Positions 1-10,495 of a DNA stretch of 64,000 bases are shown piece after piece (position 1 is the first letter of the stretch; each line of letters begins with the position of its first letter). Where the stretch lies: the NCBI RefSeq assembly GCF_018446385.1, contig NC_055996.1, positions 49,088,365-49,152,364 of the forward strand. Direction: 5' to 3'. A program made the translations under genes and the position numbers. This DNA comes from Zingiber officinale (lineage: Eukaryota > Streptophyta > Magnoliopsida > Zingiberales > Zingiberaceae). Under the pieces are notes generated by a model. The model was not told where the DNA came from. It did not search any database and was given only the letters and a program-made list of their open reading frames with translations.

Positions 1-1
1 A

Positions 2-817
2 GATACAATCCTTGCTTGTTTTAGCATGCAGAACTCCAAGAAAGGTTTCTTACCTTTTAGGCATGGAGTAGCCTAATCTAAAGAGATATCTTCGAAGACA
101 TCAAAGGAGATAGAGGATATGAAGGCAGTTACTTATGCTTCAGCTGTAGGAAGCCTTATGTATGCAATGCTGTGTACGAGACCTGATATATGTTTTACCA
201 TGGGCATGGTTAGCAGATATCAGAGTAACCCTGGACAAGAACATTGGACTACTGTAAAACATATATTGAAGTACCTGAGAAAGACTAGAGATTATATGCT
301 AGTTTATCAAGCAGACGATTTGCTCCCTGTGGGTTACACGGATTCGGATTTCTAATCAGATAGGGACAACAGTAAGTCTACATCAGGCTATGTGTTTACT
401 TTAGGAGGTGGATCCATTGCATGGAGGGGTGTTAAGCAGAAATGCATTTCATACTCAACCTTGGAAGCTGAGTATGTAGCAGCCGCTGAGGCAGCCAAAG
501 AAGTTGTATGACTCAGGAACTTTCTAATGGACTTAGATGTGATTCCTGGTTTGCCCAAAATCATTACAATTTATTATGATAATAGCAGTACAATTGCAAA
601 CTCAAAGGAACCACGAGCCCATAAGGCGAGTAAACATATAGAGCGCAAGCACCACCTAATACGAGACATCGTCAAGCGAGGAGAAGTTGTCGTCGCCAAG
701 ATTGCATCAGCAGATAACCTGGCAGATCCTTTCACTAAGGCCCTTTCGGCGAAAGCTTTTGATCGGCATGTGGAGGGGATGGGAATCAGATGTATGGCAG
801 CAGATATGGTAGCTTAG
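2..817 (+). pseudogene. Ty1/copia pol 3' end (RT tail and RNase H), copia-A copy A1
   Basis: This is the C-terminal end of a copia polyprotein: the reverse transcriptase tail followed by RNase H, which removes the RNA strand during element replication. The frame runs from the window edge to a TAG at 815-817. The copia RT-RNase H signatures are visible: SLMYAM-CTRPDI, the KYLR segment, YTDSDF, LEAEYVAA, and the C-terminal region ending ADPFTKAL. In-frame stops lie at 74-76 (TAA), 353-355 (TAA, where copy A2 has Gln) and 509-511 (TGA, at a conserved Trp before LRNF). Copy A2 on the minus strand (35632-36798) is nearly identical and carries the last stop too. Gag, protease, integrase and the RT fingers lie left of the window. 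The identification is secure; the copy is dead. Confidence 0.95.
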
Positions 818-828
818 TCTTTTAGTAT

Positions 829-839
829 AAGTGGGAGAT
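829..839 (+). other. Polypurine tract of copia-A copy A1
   Basis: AAGTGGGAGAT immediately precedes the LTR start TGTTAGAGTGT. It is the plus-strand primer site for reverse transcription. The same motif stands in reverse complement at 35623-35633 in copy A2. Confidence 0.9.
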
Positions 840-1972
840 TGTTAGAGTGTATACTAAAAGCCTAGCTTTTGTAAACATTTATTTTTGAAATAAAAGAATC
901 ACATTGGTCAAATGTCTATATTTATTTGTTGAATATAGTTATTCAATTAATTTGTAAAGTAGATAACATGGTGTGTGGTGTCACACACAGAAGATCATGC
1001 TATCAGCTCTTTATAAATTATAAACAGTTGCTCACGACTAAGATGGAAAGGAACAAACCATTAGTATAGTCATAGTGTAATTAGGTATTAGTTTACCTTG
1101 ACTAATAAATTACACTAGTACACTCTAAGTATATTGAGTAGGACCATTTTAGGTAAGTTCTTTTTATACTGACTTAATAAAAGAACTAGACCTTAGTTAT
1201 TATGGAAGTGTGCACTCTTAATCCTAATATAATAACAAGAATATATATTTAGTATCTATTTCTTTAACTTATCAATGGGTGAGATTTAGCTTGATAAATC
1301 AATATGGCCGATAAGTTGGGAAATGATATTACTTATAGTGTGTGTTGTTGATTATAGAAGGAAACTGTGTCCTAGTAATCTAGGTTGAGAATGTCCCCAA
1401 GAGGAGCTCATAAGGATTGCCATGTTAAACCCTGCAGGTGGACTTAGTCCCACATGTCAATGAAGTTGAGTGGTACTACTCTTGGAGCTAGATATTAATT
1501 AAGTGAGTTGTTAGTAACTTACTTAATTAGTGGGCATTCGTTATCTTAAACATAGGGAGACTAACACACTCATGATAAGAAGGAGCCCATAAATGTAATT
1601 TGGGATTGGTGCGGTAGTGCAACAATAGCTCTCTAGTGGAATGAGTTATCATTGATGAACTTGAGTTGTGTGTTCGGGGCGAACACGGGATACTCAAGCT
1701 CATCGGAAGGCCAAAACCAATTTCTCCTCTAGGTCCCTGTTGTAGTCTCATTAGTGCCTTATAAACCACTCATTAAAAGCCCTTCTTGGTGTCCAAGAAA
1801 GGAGGCCGACCCATTGCTTGGTTACTAAGCAATGGTCGGCCACCATCTCCTAAAGAGGGTTGACCCTCTTGCTTGGTGACCAAGCAAGTAGGGGTCGACC
1901 AAAATAAAATCAAATAGGATGAGTGTTTTGAATTTTTAAAATCTTCTCTTTGTAGAAAACTATAAGTTTTAA
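840..1972 (+). mobile_element. Truncated 3' LTR of copia-A copy A1
   Basis: The LTR starts with TGTTAGAGTGTATAC right after the polypurine tract. It aligns along its length with the reverse complements of the A2 LTRs (35622 downwards and 43148 downwards) and of the solo LTR at 45385-48059. The match stops at about 1972, after AACTATAAGTTTTAA. The other copies continue there for roughly another 1.3 kb, so the distal half of this LTR is missing at the junction with the next element. Confidence 0.9.
1804..1900. repeat. Two hairpin-forming palindromes inside the copia-A LTR
   Basis: The first has outer arms GGCCGACC and GGTCGGCC around the near-perfect palindrome at 1813-1833 (ATTGCTTGG...CTAAGCAAT). 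The second, at 1868-1888, reads CTTGCTTGG, TGA, CCAAGCAAG. Equivalent palindromes with changed arms occur at the matching place in the other copia-A LTRs (34130-34170, 34565-34690, 41650-41695, 42090-42215, 46995-47110). Confidence 0.8.
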
Positions 1973-1974
1973 CC

Positions 1975-2802
1975 TGTTGTGTTTATCCTTGTGTCTAAGT
2001 GTGCAGGAGCTTAGGAGTACAAGAAGTCGAGGAAAAGACGCAGCTAGTGAGAAGGATGGCACGGGTAAGAGCCGACGGGCTCGGTGCGTCTGAAGGACAA
2101 GGTGCTACGGAAGAGTACGTGGGCGGACGAGAAGGAGGCATGCGACATTTCCGAGGGACGAGAAGCCGGAGCGGAAGGTTGCTCGAGAAGGCCGGAAGTT
2201 GGGTTCGGGTGAGCCCTATTCTAGATGGTCGAAATCACCCAAGCGAGGGGAGCCAGAGCGAAAGGCTCGGACCGAGGCGAGCAGCATCGGAGTAGAGGGT
2301 CCGGACTAAAAAAGTCAACCCTATTGACTTTATGGGTCCGAACGCTTGGAATCTGATTTTTATCATGTTCGATGTGGACATTGACCAACGCATCGGGGAT
2401 AGAATTCTATCCCACTCCAGGCGTCTGGAACCCTTCCAGGCACCCCCGACCAAGACTACAAATACAGCATTGGTCCAGAAGCTTTAGAGAATAAGCATTC
2501 CTGCAAACAACACTTGTACATGCTTTAGTTTCCATTTTAGCTTTTTATTTTCCGTGCTTCATTGTTGTAACGAGGCTTCTCCGCCTGAAGGAGATCTTTA
2601 GTGCGCATTCACTTCCTTGGATTAACAACCTCCCCGGTTGTAACCAAGTATATCCTCCAAGCCTCAGTCTTTCAGTTTATTTCTTATTTTATTTAATGCA
2701 AGTGTTCCTTTAAGTCCGAGAAGGGTTTGTTTGTTTTGATTTTATGCAGGGATATTCAACCCCCCCCTTCTAGCCAACCAACGGGTCCCAGCAGATTGAA
2801 CA
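1975..2802 (+). mobile_element. Single LTR, probably copia type
   Basis: The segment starts TGTTGTGTTTATCC and has LTR-like composition: a G-rich first half, a phrase about aacgaggcttctccgcc near 2570, and a C-run followed by TTCTAGCC near 2760-2775. This resembles the 3' end of many plant copia LTRs. The right end is ambiguous. A 6-bp direct repeat TTAACC (1969-1974 and 2803-2808) supports an end at 2802 (GAACA). Alternatively the LTR ends at 2793 (CCCAGCA) and the following GATTG is the first bases of a cut primer-binding region. The frames at 1999-2295 and 2235-2453 inside it are not convincing genes. Confidence 0.6.
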
Positions 2803-2808
2803 TTAACC

Positions 2809-3270
2809 ATTCTTATAAAAAGAGCTCGAGGTTCGAGGCTCAGCAATGAATCAATTCTCCAATTCACCTCTATGCAAAGCTGTTGTGTTGCTACTCTATG
2901 CTTCATCTTTAAGCAGCTACTACTTCAATCAAGTGTCGATCGAGATTTAGATTTCATTTACTATTGGTATAATTTTATATTGCTTACATTATATTTAATT
3001 TCAATAAGATAGTAGGTTGTTATTATCTTATATTACTCATTGTATAAATTGCTTCTTTCCGAAGGTTTTAGAAAGAATAATTATAGTGAATTGCCCAACA
3101 GTGCGATCAAGGATCGCAGATCTTGGAGTAGGAGTCGACATAGGCTTCGAACCAAGTAACCACTCGAGTCATTTTTCTTATTCAATTTTTTACTGCTTAC
3201 TTTGATTGTTTTATGATACGAAACAAAAAGTTTTTAACTTGTGATATTCCCCCCCCCCCCCCCTCCCCCT
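2809..3270 (+). mobile_element. LTR-like fragment with a TATA-like motif and C-run
   Basis: A TATA-like TTATAAAAAG near 2814-2823 is followed by about 430 bp of LTR-like sequence and ends near a 15-C run at 3249-3263. The phrase GATCGCAGATCTTGGAGTAGGAG near 3110 resembles copia LTR sequence, judged from memory of similar elements. No matching second LTR, primer-binding site or coding region lies next to it, so it is an undated fragment of unknown family. Confidence 0.4.
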
Positions 3271-4046
3271 TATCGTATTCTTGGAACCTTCAGAAAAAAT
3301 TAGAGAATATGGTGAGGAAAGAGTATTGAGTGAGATGGGGGAAGAAAAAGGAGAGTTATCTGAGAGAATTCAATGGGAAAAGCGATTCTAAGTTTTGATT
3401 TTACTACAATAATTGTAAACACCTAACTTATGTTTGATTTTCTATTCTCAATAGTTATTTATGTAGGTAAACTATTTTATGGTATCCGATGTGAACTTTT
3501 GGGACTACACCGGTGATCCTATCTAAAGGCTATGAGATGGTGCGCTGCCTCTGATGGGTGGTTGGTCGAAGAATAATGAGTTTTTCGAGATCTGAATGAA
3601 CTCTTCAACAATCCTGTACATAATCAGACGAGTCAATAAAGCGTTAGCAACCTAAGCGTTTCATTCGACTAGACTTGTGGGGAGGCTAATTATATGGGTT
3701 ATGGTGAATGGGTTCAGGAGATGACGTGGAGGTCAAGTCAAGATGAAGTGGGAGTCAAACTGGAGATAGAGTGGTATTCGGTTCTGTTGATATCTCGACC
3801 TCAGAGTCCTTAAATTTCGTCTGTGTAGCTCCAAAGCATAACGCTTATATAGGGACAACCGGTTGTAAGCTTGGTAGAATATAAGAATTCTAAGGTTTTA
3901 TGATAAAAAAAGAGAAATATGACACTTGGTCAGTTAATGGTTGGTCGGATTTAGAAGAATTCAGTTGGGTGAAACTCAACCAAATGTAAGACTTTCTATG
4001 GGTGCTCAACCGGGCAAACCATGGGCGGGCCTAAAGGTAATTATCC
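3271..4046. other. Unassigned non-coding stretch
   Basis: I find no open frame of note, no LTR ends and no clear match to the rest of the window. It is moderately AT-rich. It probably belongs to the same decayed element debris as its neighbours, but nothing in the sequence proves this. Confidence 0.4.
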
Positions 4047-4438
4047 CTATAAAACTCTTAACATACATTCAGTCGAGTAAAGGCTGAATGGATATAAGGT
4101 TCTCTGTGATGGGCAAAGCCTGGACGGGCCCAGAGATACTTGACCTTCTATAGAGTTCTCAATACACATTCAGCCGGGTAAAAGCTGAACGAACATAAGG
4201 TTCTCTGTGAATACCTGGTCGGGAAAAGCCCGGGTGGACTGAGAGATACTTGACATTCTATAGAGTTATCAATACGTGTTTGGTTGGGTAAAGGCTGAAT
4301 GAACATAAGGGTCTCTGTGAACACCCAGTCGGGCAAAGAACGAATGGACCCAGAGATACTTGACTTTATATAGAGTTCTTAATACGTGTTTGGCCTGATA
4401 AAGGCTGAATGAACATAAGGTTCTTTGTAAATACCCAT
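4047..4438. repeat. Tandem array, about 3.6 units of 110 bp
   Basis: The phrase AGAGATACTTGA recurs at 4132, 4242 and 4352, giving a period of exactly 110 bp. The phrase TCTATAGAGTTCT...AATAC recurs with it, and a diverged first unit begins near 4047. Units also share GGCTGAATGAACATAAGG and a small GC inverted repeat of the form CGGGCAAAGCCCG. The array ends exactly where homology to the copia-B LTR begins. Confidence 0.9.
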
Positions 4439-6048
4439 TCCTAGTCAAGTATTAACATTCAGGGACAATGTTAATGCGACGAGACTAGCATGTAGGTCAA
4501 CTCGATGACTTGATCTCACAAGTCATGGATATGGAGATATCAAGTTGACACATGGGTATGCATTGGAGAATGTATACTGAATGACCCGCTATGAGAAAGT
4601 ATCATGGATCGTTATATGAGTATCATATACTTTCTCATGTGACTATTAGTATGACTACTAGTCCTTGGACATGAAGTCACCATGATTCCCTACATAAGGA
4701 GTTACGTACTTTGGCTTCGTCAAACGTCACCCGTAACTGAGTGGACTATAAAGGTGATTACTGGGTATGTAACAAATTATGCGGAGGGATGTGAGTAATG
4801 TAGACGGGATCTATCTCTCCTATATGACGGGAGTGACATCAATATTCTTGATAGAGTGAGACCACTAAGTGTATGGCCATGCCCAAATGAGTCAATATGA
4901 GATGTTGAGCTCATTTGATTGAGTGAGTCTACTTGGAGTTCAAGATTTAGATTTAATATAGGATGACACGGTCTATGCCTCATATTGATCAATCTAGGTG
5001 TCAAGAATAGAAGGACACTTGTCATATATTGTGAAGAGTCACAATTAGTAGTCACAAGGTGATGTTGGATCTCAACATTCTTATAACTTGGGTAGTAATG
5101 ATGTGTTGCTAGATACCGCTCATTACTTATGCTTCTAAATGGGTTTAGGAGCATTGCCAACGTTATAAGAACCTATAGGGTGACACACAAAGGGCAATTA
5201 GATGGAGATTAGGTTCATTTGATGAACCTAAAGGATTAGGTTTATGTGATGAACCAAATTGGATTAAGAGTAATCCAAATTAAGCTAATTGAGTTGGACT
5301 CAATTTGGTTTATGTGTTAAGTGAGTCTAATTTGGACTTAGACTCATTTAATTAATTTAATTCAATGAATAGAGATTCATTAAATTAAAATTGACTTGAA
5401 CCAATGGTTAGATTAGATCAACCAAGGGAGAGAAGTGGTCAAGTGTGACTTGACTTGAGAGGAAGATGAAGAGTCAAGTTTGACTTGACCATTTTCCACC
5501 TCATTGGTGAGTTGGCAAAGAGTGGACCAATGATGATGCTCCACATCATCATGGTTGCTTAAGTGGGATGCCACCTCATGGGAGTTACCAAGAGTTGTGA
5601 TTCTTGGTATCCCATGGAGTTAAAACTCCTTCATGAAGTGGCCGGCCACATTCATTCTTGTGTGGGAGTTTTCATTTTATGGAGTAACTCTCATCTTCTT
5701 CCTCTTTGCTCTCTTCTCTTCTCTCCCTCTCCTCCTCTTTGGCCAAGACTTCTTGGAGTGCTAGCACACTCAAGATTTTTTCTCCATCTCTTGCTTGTGT
5801 GGATACACATAGAGGAGTATCTACTTTGATACTCACGAGATCCGGCGAACCTTGGACGAGCGGGATTAAGCGAAGGGCTTCGCATCAAGGGTAAATTCTT
5901 ATCTTGTAGATCTAAAGTAGATCTAGGTTAGAAAACTCGTACGAGAATATTTTTACGAAATTTTATTTCTTCGCACGGATCCGTGGCATGGGAATTTCAG
6001 GGTTTTCGCAACGCAAAAAATGATTTTTGCGGCCTGAAAAACCCAACA
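4437..6048 (+). mobile_element. 5' LTR of copia-B B1, left end missing
   Basis: It matches the 3' LTR from about 10721 to 12330 and ends ACCCAACA immediately before the primer-binding site. Homology begins abruptly at CATTCCTAGTCAAG, next to the 110-bp array. A pyrimidine-rich stretch (about 5695-5745) lies toward its end. A GTGGCCGGCCAC palindrome stands near 5640-5651. Confidence 0.93.
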
Positions 6049-6049
6049 G

Positions 6050-6062
6050 TGGTATCAGAGCC
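6050..6062 (+). other. Primer-binding site, initiator tRNA-Met type (B1)
   Basis: TGGTATCAGAGCC starts two bases after the LTR end. It is complementary to the 3' end of plant initiator tRNA-Met and primes minus-strand DNA synthesis. Confidence 0.95.
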
Positions 6063-6876
6063 ACGTGCGAAGCGCGTATGAGTTTTATTTTGAATTTTAT
6101 GAAATTCTACAGATCTGTAAGTTTCTGTGTTTTTATGATTTTTATAGATTTTATGGGTAATTTTCTCGTAGAAGCGAAGCACAAGTGTTTAGACACTTGT
6201 AGGCTTCGATTACCGAGAAAATATTTCTGAAACAGCAAGGTTTCATCCCAAATTGTTTTGGGACAGCGGTTAAGGCACTGTAGGATCGCTTAGGAACACT
6301 CGCGATGGTTATATCGCGGGTAGGGGTACTGCCCCTAACCCCGCAAGGGGCTTCGTTCGGCGATTGCGCCCGAAAATCGCTAAACGGGACCGTCGGGAAT
6401 TTTTTCTCATAAAAATTATAAAAATTGTAAGAAAAATTACAGAAATTTATAGAAATTACATAATTTAGAATTATGTATTATTTTGTGATGGTCATGGCCC
6501 AAAAGACCCAATTTAATTGGATATTGTGTGTTGTAATTCATAATACGGCCTGCGCGTCGTCATGTGATTGTGCGTGTTGTATATTTGATACGCGACCTGC
6601 ACGTCGTGCCTTTCTATTTATTTATTCTTGTTGTAAATAGTTTAGACTCGAGGCGATGGAAGGTTCACTCGAGATGGAGTTACGAGAAGGGCGCGAGCAA
6701 CACAAAGTGGTCAAAAGAAGGACCTTGAGAAGCTGTTGACCTTAGGTTGACCATCCGATCTTCTCATTGGCTTGAGAAGATCGTAGTAGGGCCATGACTA
6801 ATCACAAAATATTTAATTAATTGCTTGTGTGTGTATATGTGATGCATGCTAGAATAGTAATTAATCAGCGCCTTAA

Positions 6877-6981
6877 CGATTAGATTAGATCTAAATCGCG
6901 TACATGATGCGCCCTCACGATTAGATTAGATCTAAATCGAGTATATGATACGCATCGTCGATTAGATTAGATCTCAATCGC
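6877..6981 (+). repeat. 41-bp tandem repeat in the copia-B leader
   Basis: CGATTAGATTAGATCTAAATCG-type units start at 6877, 6918 and 6959 (the last has TCTCAATCG), giving 2.6 copies with a period of 41. Each unit contains the palindrome TTAGATCTAA or a one-base variant. I did not find the array in the B2 leader. Confidence 0.9.
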
Positions 6982-7087
6982 GTCAACTCGAAATGCCTAC
7001 CATGCCATGATACCCATCACTACCTCGATCGCATGTTGTTGTTGAATCTGCCAAAGCAGAGCAACGCATACTATCTTGGTAGGGTGC

Positions 7088-7110
7088 GGAGGGACAATCT
7101 TGGTCCCTCC
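7088..7110 (+). other. Perfect 8-bp GC hairpin in the copia-B leader
   Basis: GGAGGGAC (7088-7095) pairs with GTCCCTCC (7103-7110) around a 7-nt loop. The matching place in B2 (about 51853-51880) has different bases but can still pair: GGAC with GTCC, and CAATAGT with ACTATTG. Confidence 0.7.
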
Positions 7111-7218
7111 TATCAATGCATGGGTGAGTACAACTCAATTTGATTGAGCAACTAGTTAACTCAATTGGATCGAGTTTAACTATAGGCATTTTCCATTGGT
7201 TGGTAGATAGGTCAAAAT

Positions 7219-7285
7219 CATGTTTATATTAACTCTTGGGCGTATTAGCCAAAGCTAACTCGAGTTTTAATATAAATGCGGATCT
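7219..7285 (+). other. Structured RNA candidate, leader hairpin 1 of copia-B B1
   Basis: The outer arms TTTATATTAA (7223-7232) and TTAATATAAA (7267-7276) are perfectly complementary, extended inward by CTC/GAG after a 2-nt bulge. Inside lies the conserved core CTTGGGC ... GCCAAAG, which forms 6 of 7 pairs around GTATTA, followed by CTAACTC. An alternative inner stem is TTAGC/GCTAA with a CAAA loop. The sequence GGATCTTG follows the stem. The same core recurs at 7341-7394, 51944-52017 and 52101-52155 with different but complementary arms. The role is unknown; genome packaging, dimerisation or translation are possible. Confidence 0.65.
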
Positions 7286-7340
7286 TGATCCTATAAACAA
7301 GAGTTGCATAGAGATGTAATTGATAATTAGTTACCTACCG

Positions 7341-7394
7341 ATCATACTAAGTCTTGGGCGATTTAGCCAAAGCTAACTCAGGGCATAGTATGAT
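7341..7394 (+). other. Structured RNA candidate, leader hairpin 2 of copia-B B1
   Basis: ATCATACTA (7341-7349) pairs perfectly with TAGTATGAT (7386-7394). The core CTTGGGC...TTAGCCAAAGCTAACTC is the same as in hairpin 1, but the stem sequence is different, as expected if pairing rather than sequence is kept. GGATCTTG follows, as in hairpin 1. Confidence 0.65.
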
Positions 7395-7451
7395 GTGGAT
7401 CTTGTCCTACATAAATTCTATAATTCAGTGGGAGCATCATTTAATTAAAGG

Positions 7452-10400
7452 CCTAATTAGATGATTATGTCAATGCCCGAGGTGGACCTACGCGTAGGCA
7501 ATGGAGCACGAGTTGCTGCTGTTGCTGTAGGAACTTATTCTCTATCTCTGCCCTCTGGGCTTGTACTAGAATTGGATGATTGTTGTTATGTGCCTTCATT
7601 GACTAAGAACATTATATCGGTTTCTTGTTTAGACAAGAAAGACTTTTCATTTATAATAAAGAACAAATGTATTCAGTTTATTTAAATGATATGTTCTATT
7701 GTAGTGCACCTCTAATGAACGGATTCTATATTCTAGACCTTGAAAACCCTATCTATAACATAAGTACCAAGTGGTTCAAGTCAAATGACATGAACCAAAC
7801 CTATCTCTGGCACTGTCGCTTAGGTCATATAAATGACAAACACTTATCCCAGCTCCATAAAGATGGTTTGCTGGACTCATTTGATTTTGAATCATATGAG
7901 ACATGTGAGTCATGCCTTCTAGGCAAGATGACCAAGACTCCCTTTAGTGGACACAGCGAGAGAGCGACTGACTTGTTAGAACTTATACATAGTGATATAT
8001 GTGGCCCTTTCAATGTACGCTGCCAGAGGTGGTTATAGGTACTTCATTACATTTACTGATGACTTCAGTAGATATGACTATGTGTATTTGATGACACATA
8101 AGTCAGAATCCTTTGAAAAGTTCAAAGAATTCAAGAATGAAGTACAAAACCAGCTTGGCAAGAGTATTAAGATATTTCAATCAGATCGAGGTGGTGAATA
8201 CCTTAGCCATGAGTTTTGTGACTATCTAGCTGAGTGTGGGATTCTATCTGAACTCACTCCTCTTGGAACACCACACTGGAATGGTGTATCTGAAAGGAGG
8301 AATCGTACCTTATTAGATATGGTACCGTCTATGATGAGTCACACAAATCTTCCCATGTATCTTTGGGGCTATGCTCTAGACACAGCAACCTTCATTCTCA
8401 ACCGAGTTCCATCTAAGGTTGTAATAAAGACACCATATAGGATATGGACTGGGAGAGATGCCCAGGTGTCTTTTATGAGGATTTGGGGTTGTGAGGCTTA
8501 CGTTCGACGTCAAGTCTCGGACAAACTGGGACCCAAATCCAACAAGTGCTATTTCATTGGATATCCCAAGGAAATGAAGCGATATTACTTCTACATTCCC
8601 AGTCAACACAAGGTAGTTGTGGCTAAGACTGGGGTATTTCTAGAAAGGGACTTTGTTTCTAGAAAGACTAGTGGGAGTACGTTCGATCTTGAAGAAGTTC
8701 AAGATGTGGACCATAGCACTAAAGCATCGATGGAAGTTGAACTAGAACCACAAAGTGTTGTGGATGATGTTGTTCCACAAGGAGTTGAGGAACCACAACT
8801 AGTTCAAGTAGACCTACCTCTTCGCAGATCTGATAGGGTACGTCATCAGCCTGAGAGATACTCATTTCTCTTGTCTGACCATGATGACGTTGTGCTCATT
8901 GAGGATGAGCCTACCTCCTATCAGGAAGCTATGATGAGACCAGATTCCGAGAAATGGCTAGAGGCCATGAGAACCGAGATGGAATCCATGTACACTAACC
9001 AAGTATGGACTTTGGTTGATCCACCTAAAGGGGTCAAACCCATTGGGTGTAAGTAGGTCTTTAAGAGAAAGACTGACATGGCAGGACTTATTTATAAGGG
9101 TCGCCTGGTAGCTAAAGGTTTCAAGCAAATTCATGGTATTGACTATGATGAAACCTTTTCTCCAGTAGCGATGTTTAAATCCATTCGGATCATGCTTGCT
9201 ATTGCAGCGTACCACGATTATGAGATCTGACAGATGGATGTCAAAACCACGTTTCTGAATGGAAACCTGCTCGAGGATGTGTACATGACACAACCTGAGG
9301 GTTTTTTCGATCCATAGCATACTGGCAGAGTATGCAAGCTGCATAGGTCCATTTATGGACTAAAGCAAGCTTCTTAGAGCTGGAATCTTCGATTCGATGA
9401 TGCAATCAAAAAGTTTGGTTTCATCAAGAATGAAGATGAACCTTGTGTCTACAAGAAGTTTGTAGGGAACACAGTTGTCTTCCTTATATTGTATGTGGAT
9501 GACATACTACTCATTGGGAAAGACATCCCTTTGCTGCAGTCTGTCAAGACTTGGCTAGGGACTTGTTTCTCAATGAAGGACTTAGGTGAAGCATCCCGCA
9601 TTCTTGGCATACAGATCTATAGAGATAGATCTAAGAGGTTGCTTGGCCTAAGTCAGAGTACATACATTGACAAGGTATTACTTCGGTTTGCCATGCAAAA
9701 CTCCAAGAAGGGATTTCTGCCGATGTCACATGGTGTGAGTCTTTCAAAGACTCAAGGTCCCTCTTCTAGAGAGGGGAGAGACCGCATGGATCAGATCCCT
9801 TATGCTTCAGCCATAGGATCTATCATGTACGTCATGCTATGTACTCATCCTGATATCTCATATGCTTTGAGCATGATGAGCATATACCAGTCAGATCCAG
9901 GTGAAAGTCACTGGATAGCAGTCAAGAATATTCTTAAGTACTTAAGAAGGACTAAAGAATATTTCTTGATATATAGAGACGATGACGAGCTAGCTGCAAA
10001 GGGTTACAATGATGCCAGCTTCCAGACCGACCAGGATGATTATCGATCGCAGTCAGGGTTAGTGTTTTGCATAAACGGTGGTGCTGTGAGCTGGAAGAGT
10101 TCGAAGCAGGACACAGTCGCTGATTCTACAATAGAGGCCGAGTATATTGCTGCATCAGAAGCAGCAAAGGAGGCAGTTTGGATCCGCAAGTTCATTACCG
10201 AGCTTGGGGTGGTTTCTAGCATAGCCGATCCCATAGAGCTCTATTGTGACAACAATGGAGCAATAGCACAAGCTAAGGAATCTCGCTCACACCAGCAGAC
10301 CAAACACATACTACGGCGCTTCCATCTCATTCGAGAGATTATCGAGAGAGGAGATGTGAAGATTTGCAGAGTACCCACAGAGGCTAACATCGCAGATCCC

Positions 10401-10475
10401 TTGACCAAGGCTTTAGCACAGAGAAAGCATGATGGTTACACTAGGTCATTAGGCCTTAGAGCCTACACTGATTAG
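7452..10475 (+). pseudogene. Ty1/copia pol remnant (PR, INT, RT, RNase H), copy B1
   Basis: Domain order: protease C-terminal half (7480-7680); GAG-pre-integrase and HHCC zinc finger (about 7795-7930, LWHCRLGH ... CESCLLGK); integrase core (8020-8560, with HSDICGP, SDRGGEY and an ERRNRTL block); reverse transcriptase (9050-9790, catalytic YVDDILL at about 9492); RNase H (9990-10430, ending ADPLTKAL). Reading begins in frame 0, shifts near 7680 and returns near 8022. Frame-0 stops follow at 9054 (TAG, at a Trp), 9228 (TGA, Trp), 9315 (TAG) and 9375 (TAG). The protease active site and all of gag are absent: leader sequence joins protease at about 7452. The polyprotein stop is at 10473-10475. 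Confidence 0.95.
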
Positions 10476-10484
10476 CACTAGTGC

Positions 10485-10495
10485 TAGTGGGAGAT
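10485..10495 (+). other. Polypurine tract of copia-B B1
   Basis: TAGTGGGAGAT directly precedes the 3' LTR start TGTTAGTTAGAG. Confidence 0.9.

Larger units (their letters stand above)
6063..7451 (+). other. Untranslated leader of copia-B B1
   Basis: About 1.4 kb without a credible frame separates the primer-binding site from the pol remnant. It aligns with the B2 leader (51139-52300). It holds a 41-bp repeat (6877-6981), a GC hairpin (7088-7110) and two larger hairpins (about 7219-7285 and 7341-7394) conserved in B2. The short frames at 6027-6230 and 6983-7189 have no support. Confidence 0.8.

Noticed and set aside
4777..5160. 127-codon minus frame, nearly repeated at 11059-11442
   Set aside because: It is similar in both only because the two copia-B LTRs are near-identical. 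It lies antisense inside the LTR and has no family resemblance.
6050..6062. tRNA gene near the primer-binding sites
   Set aside because: Only the 12-18 nt complement of a tRNA 3' end is present; no cloverleaf or internal promoter boxes.
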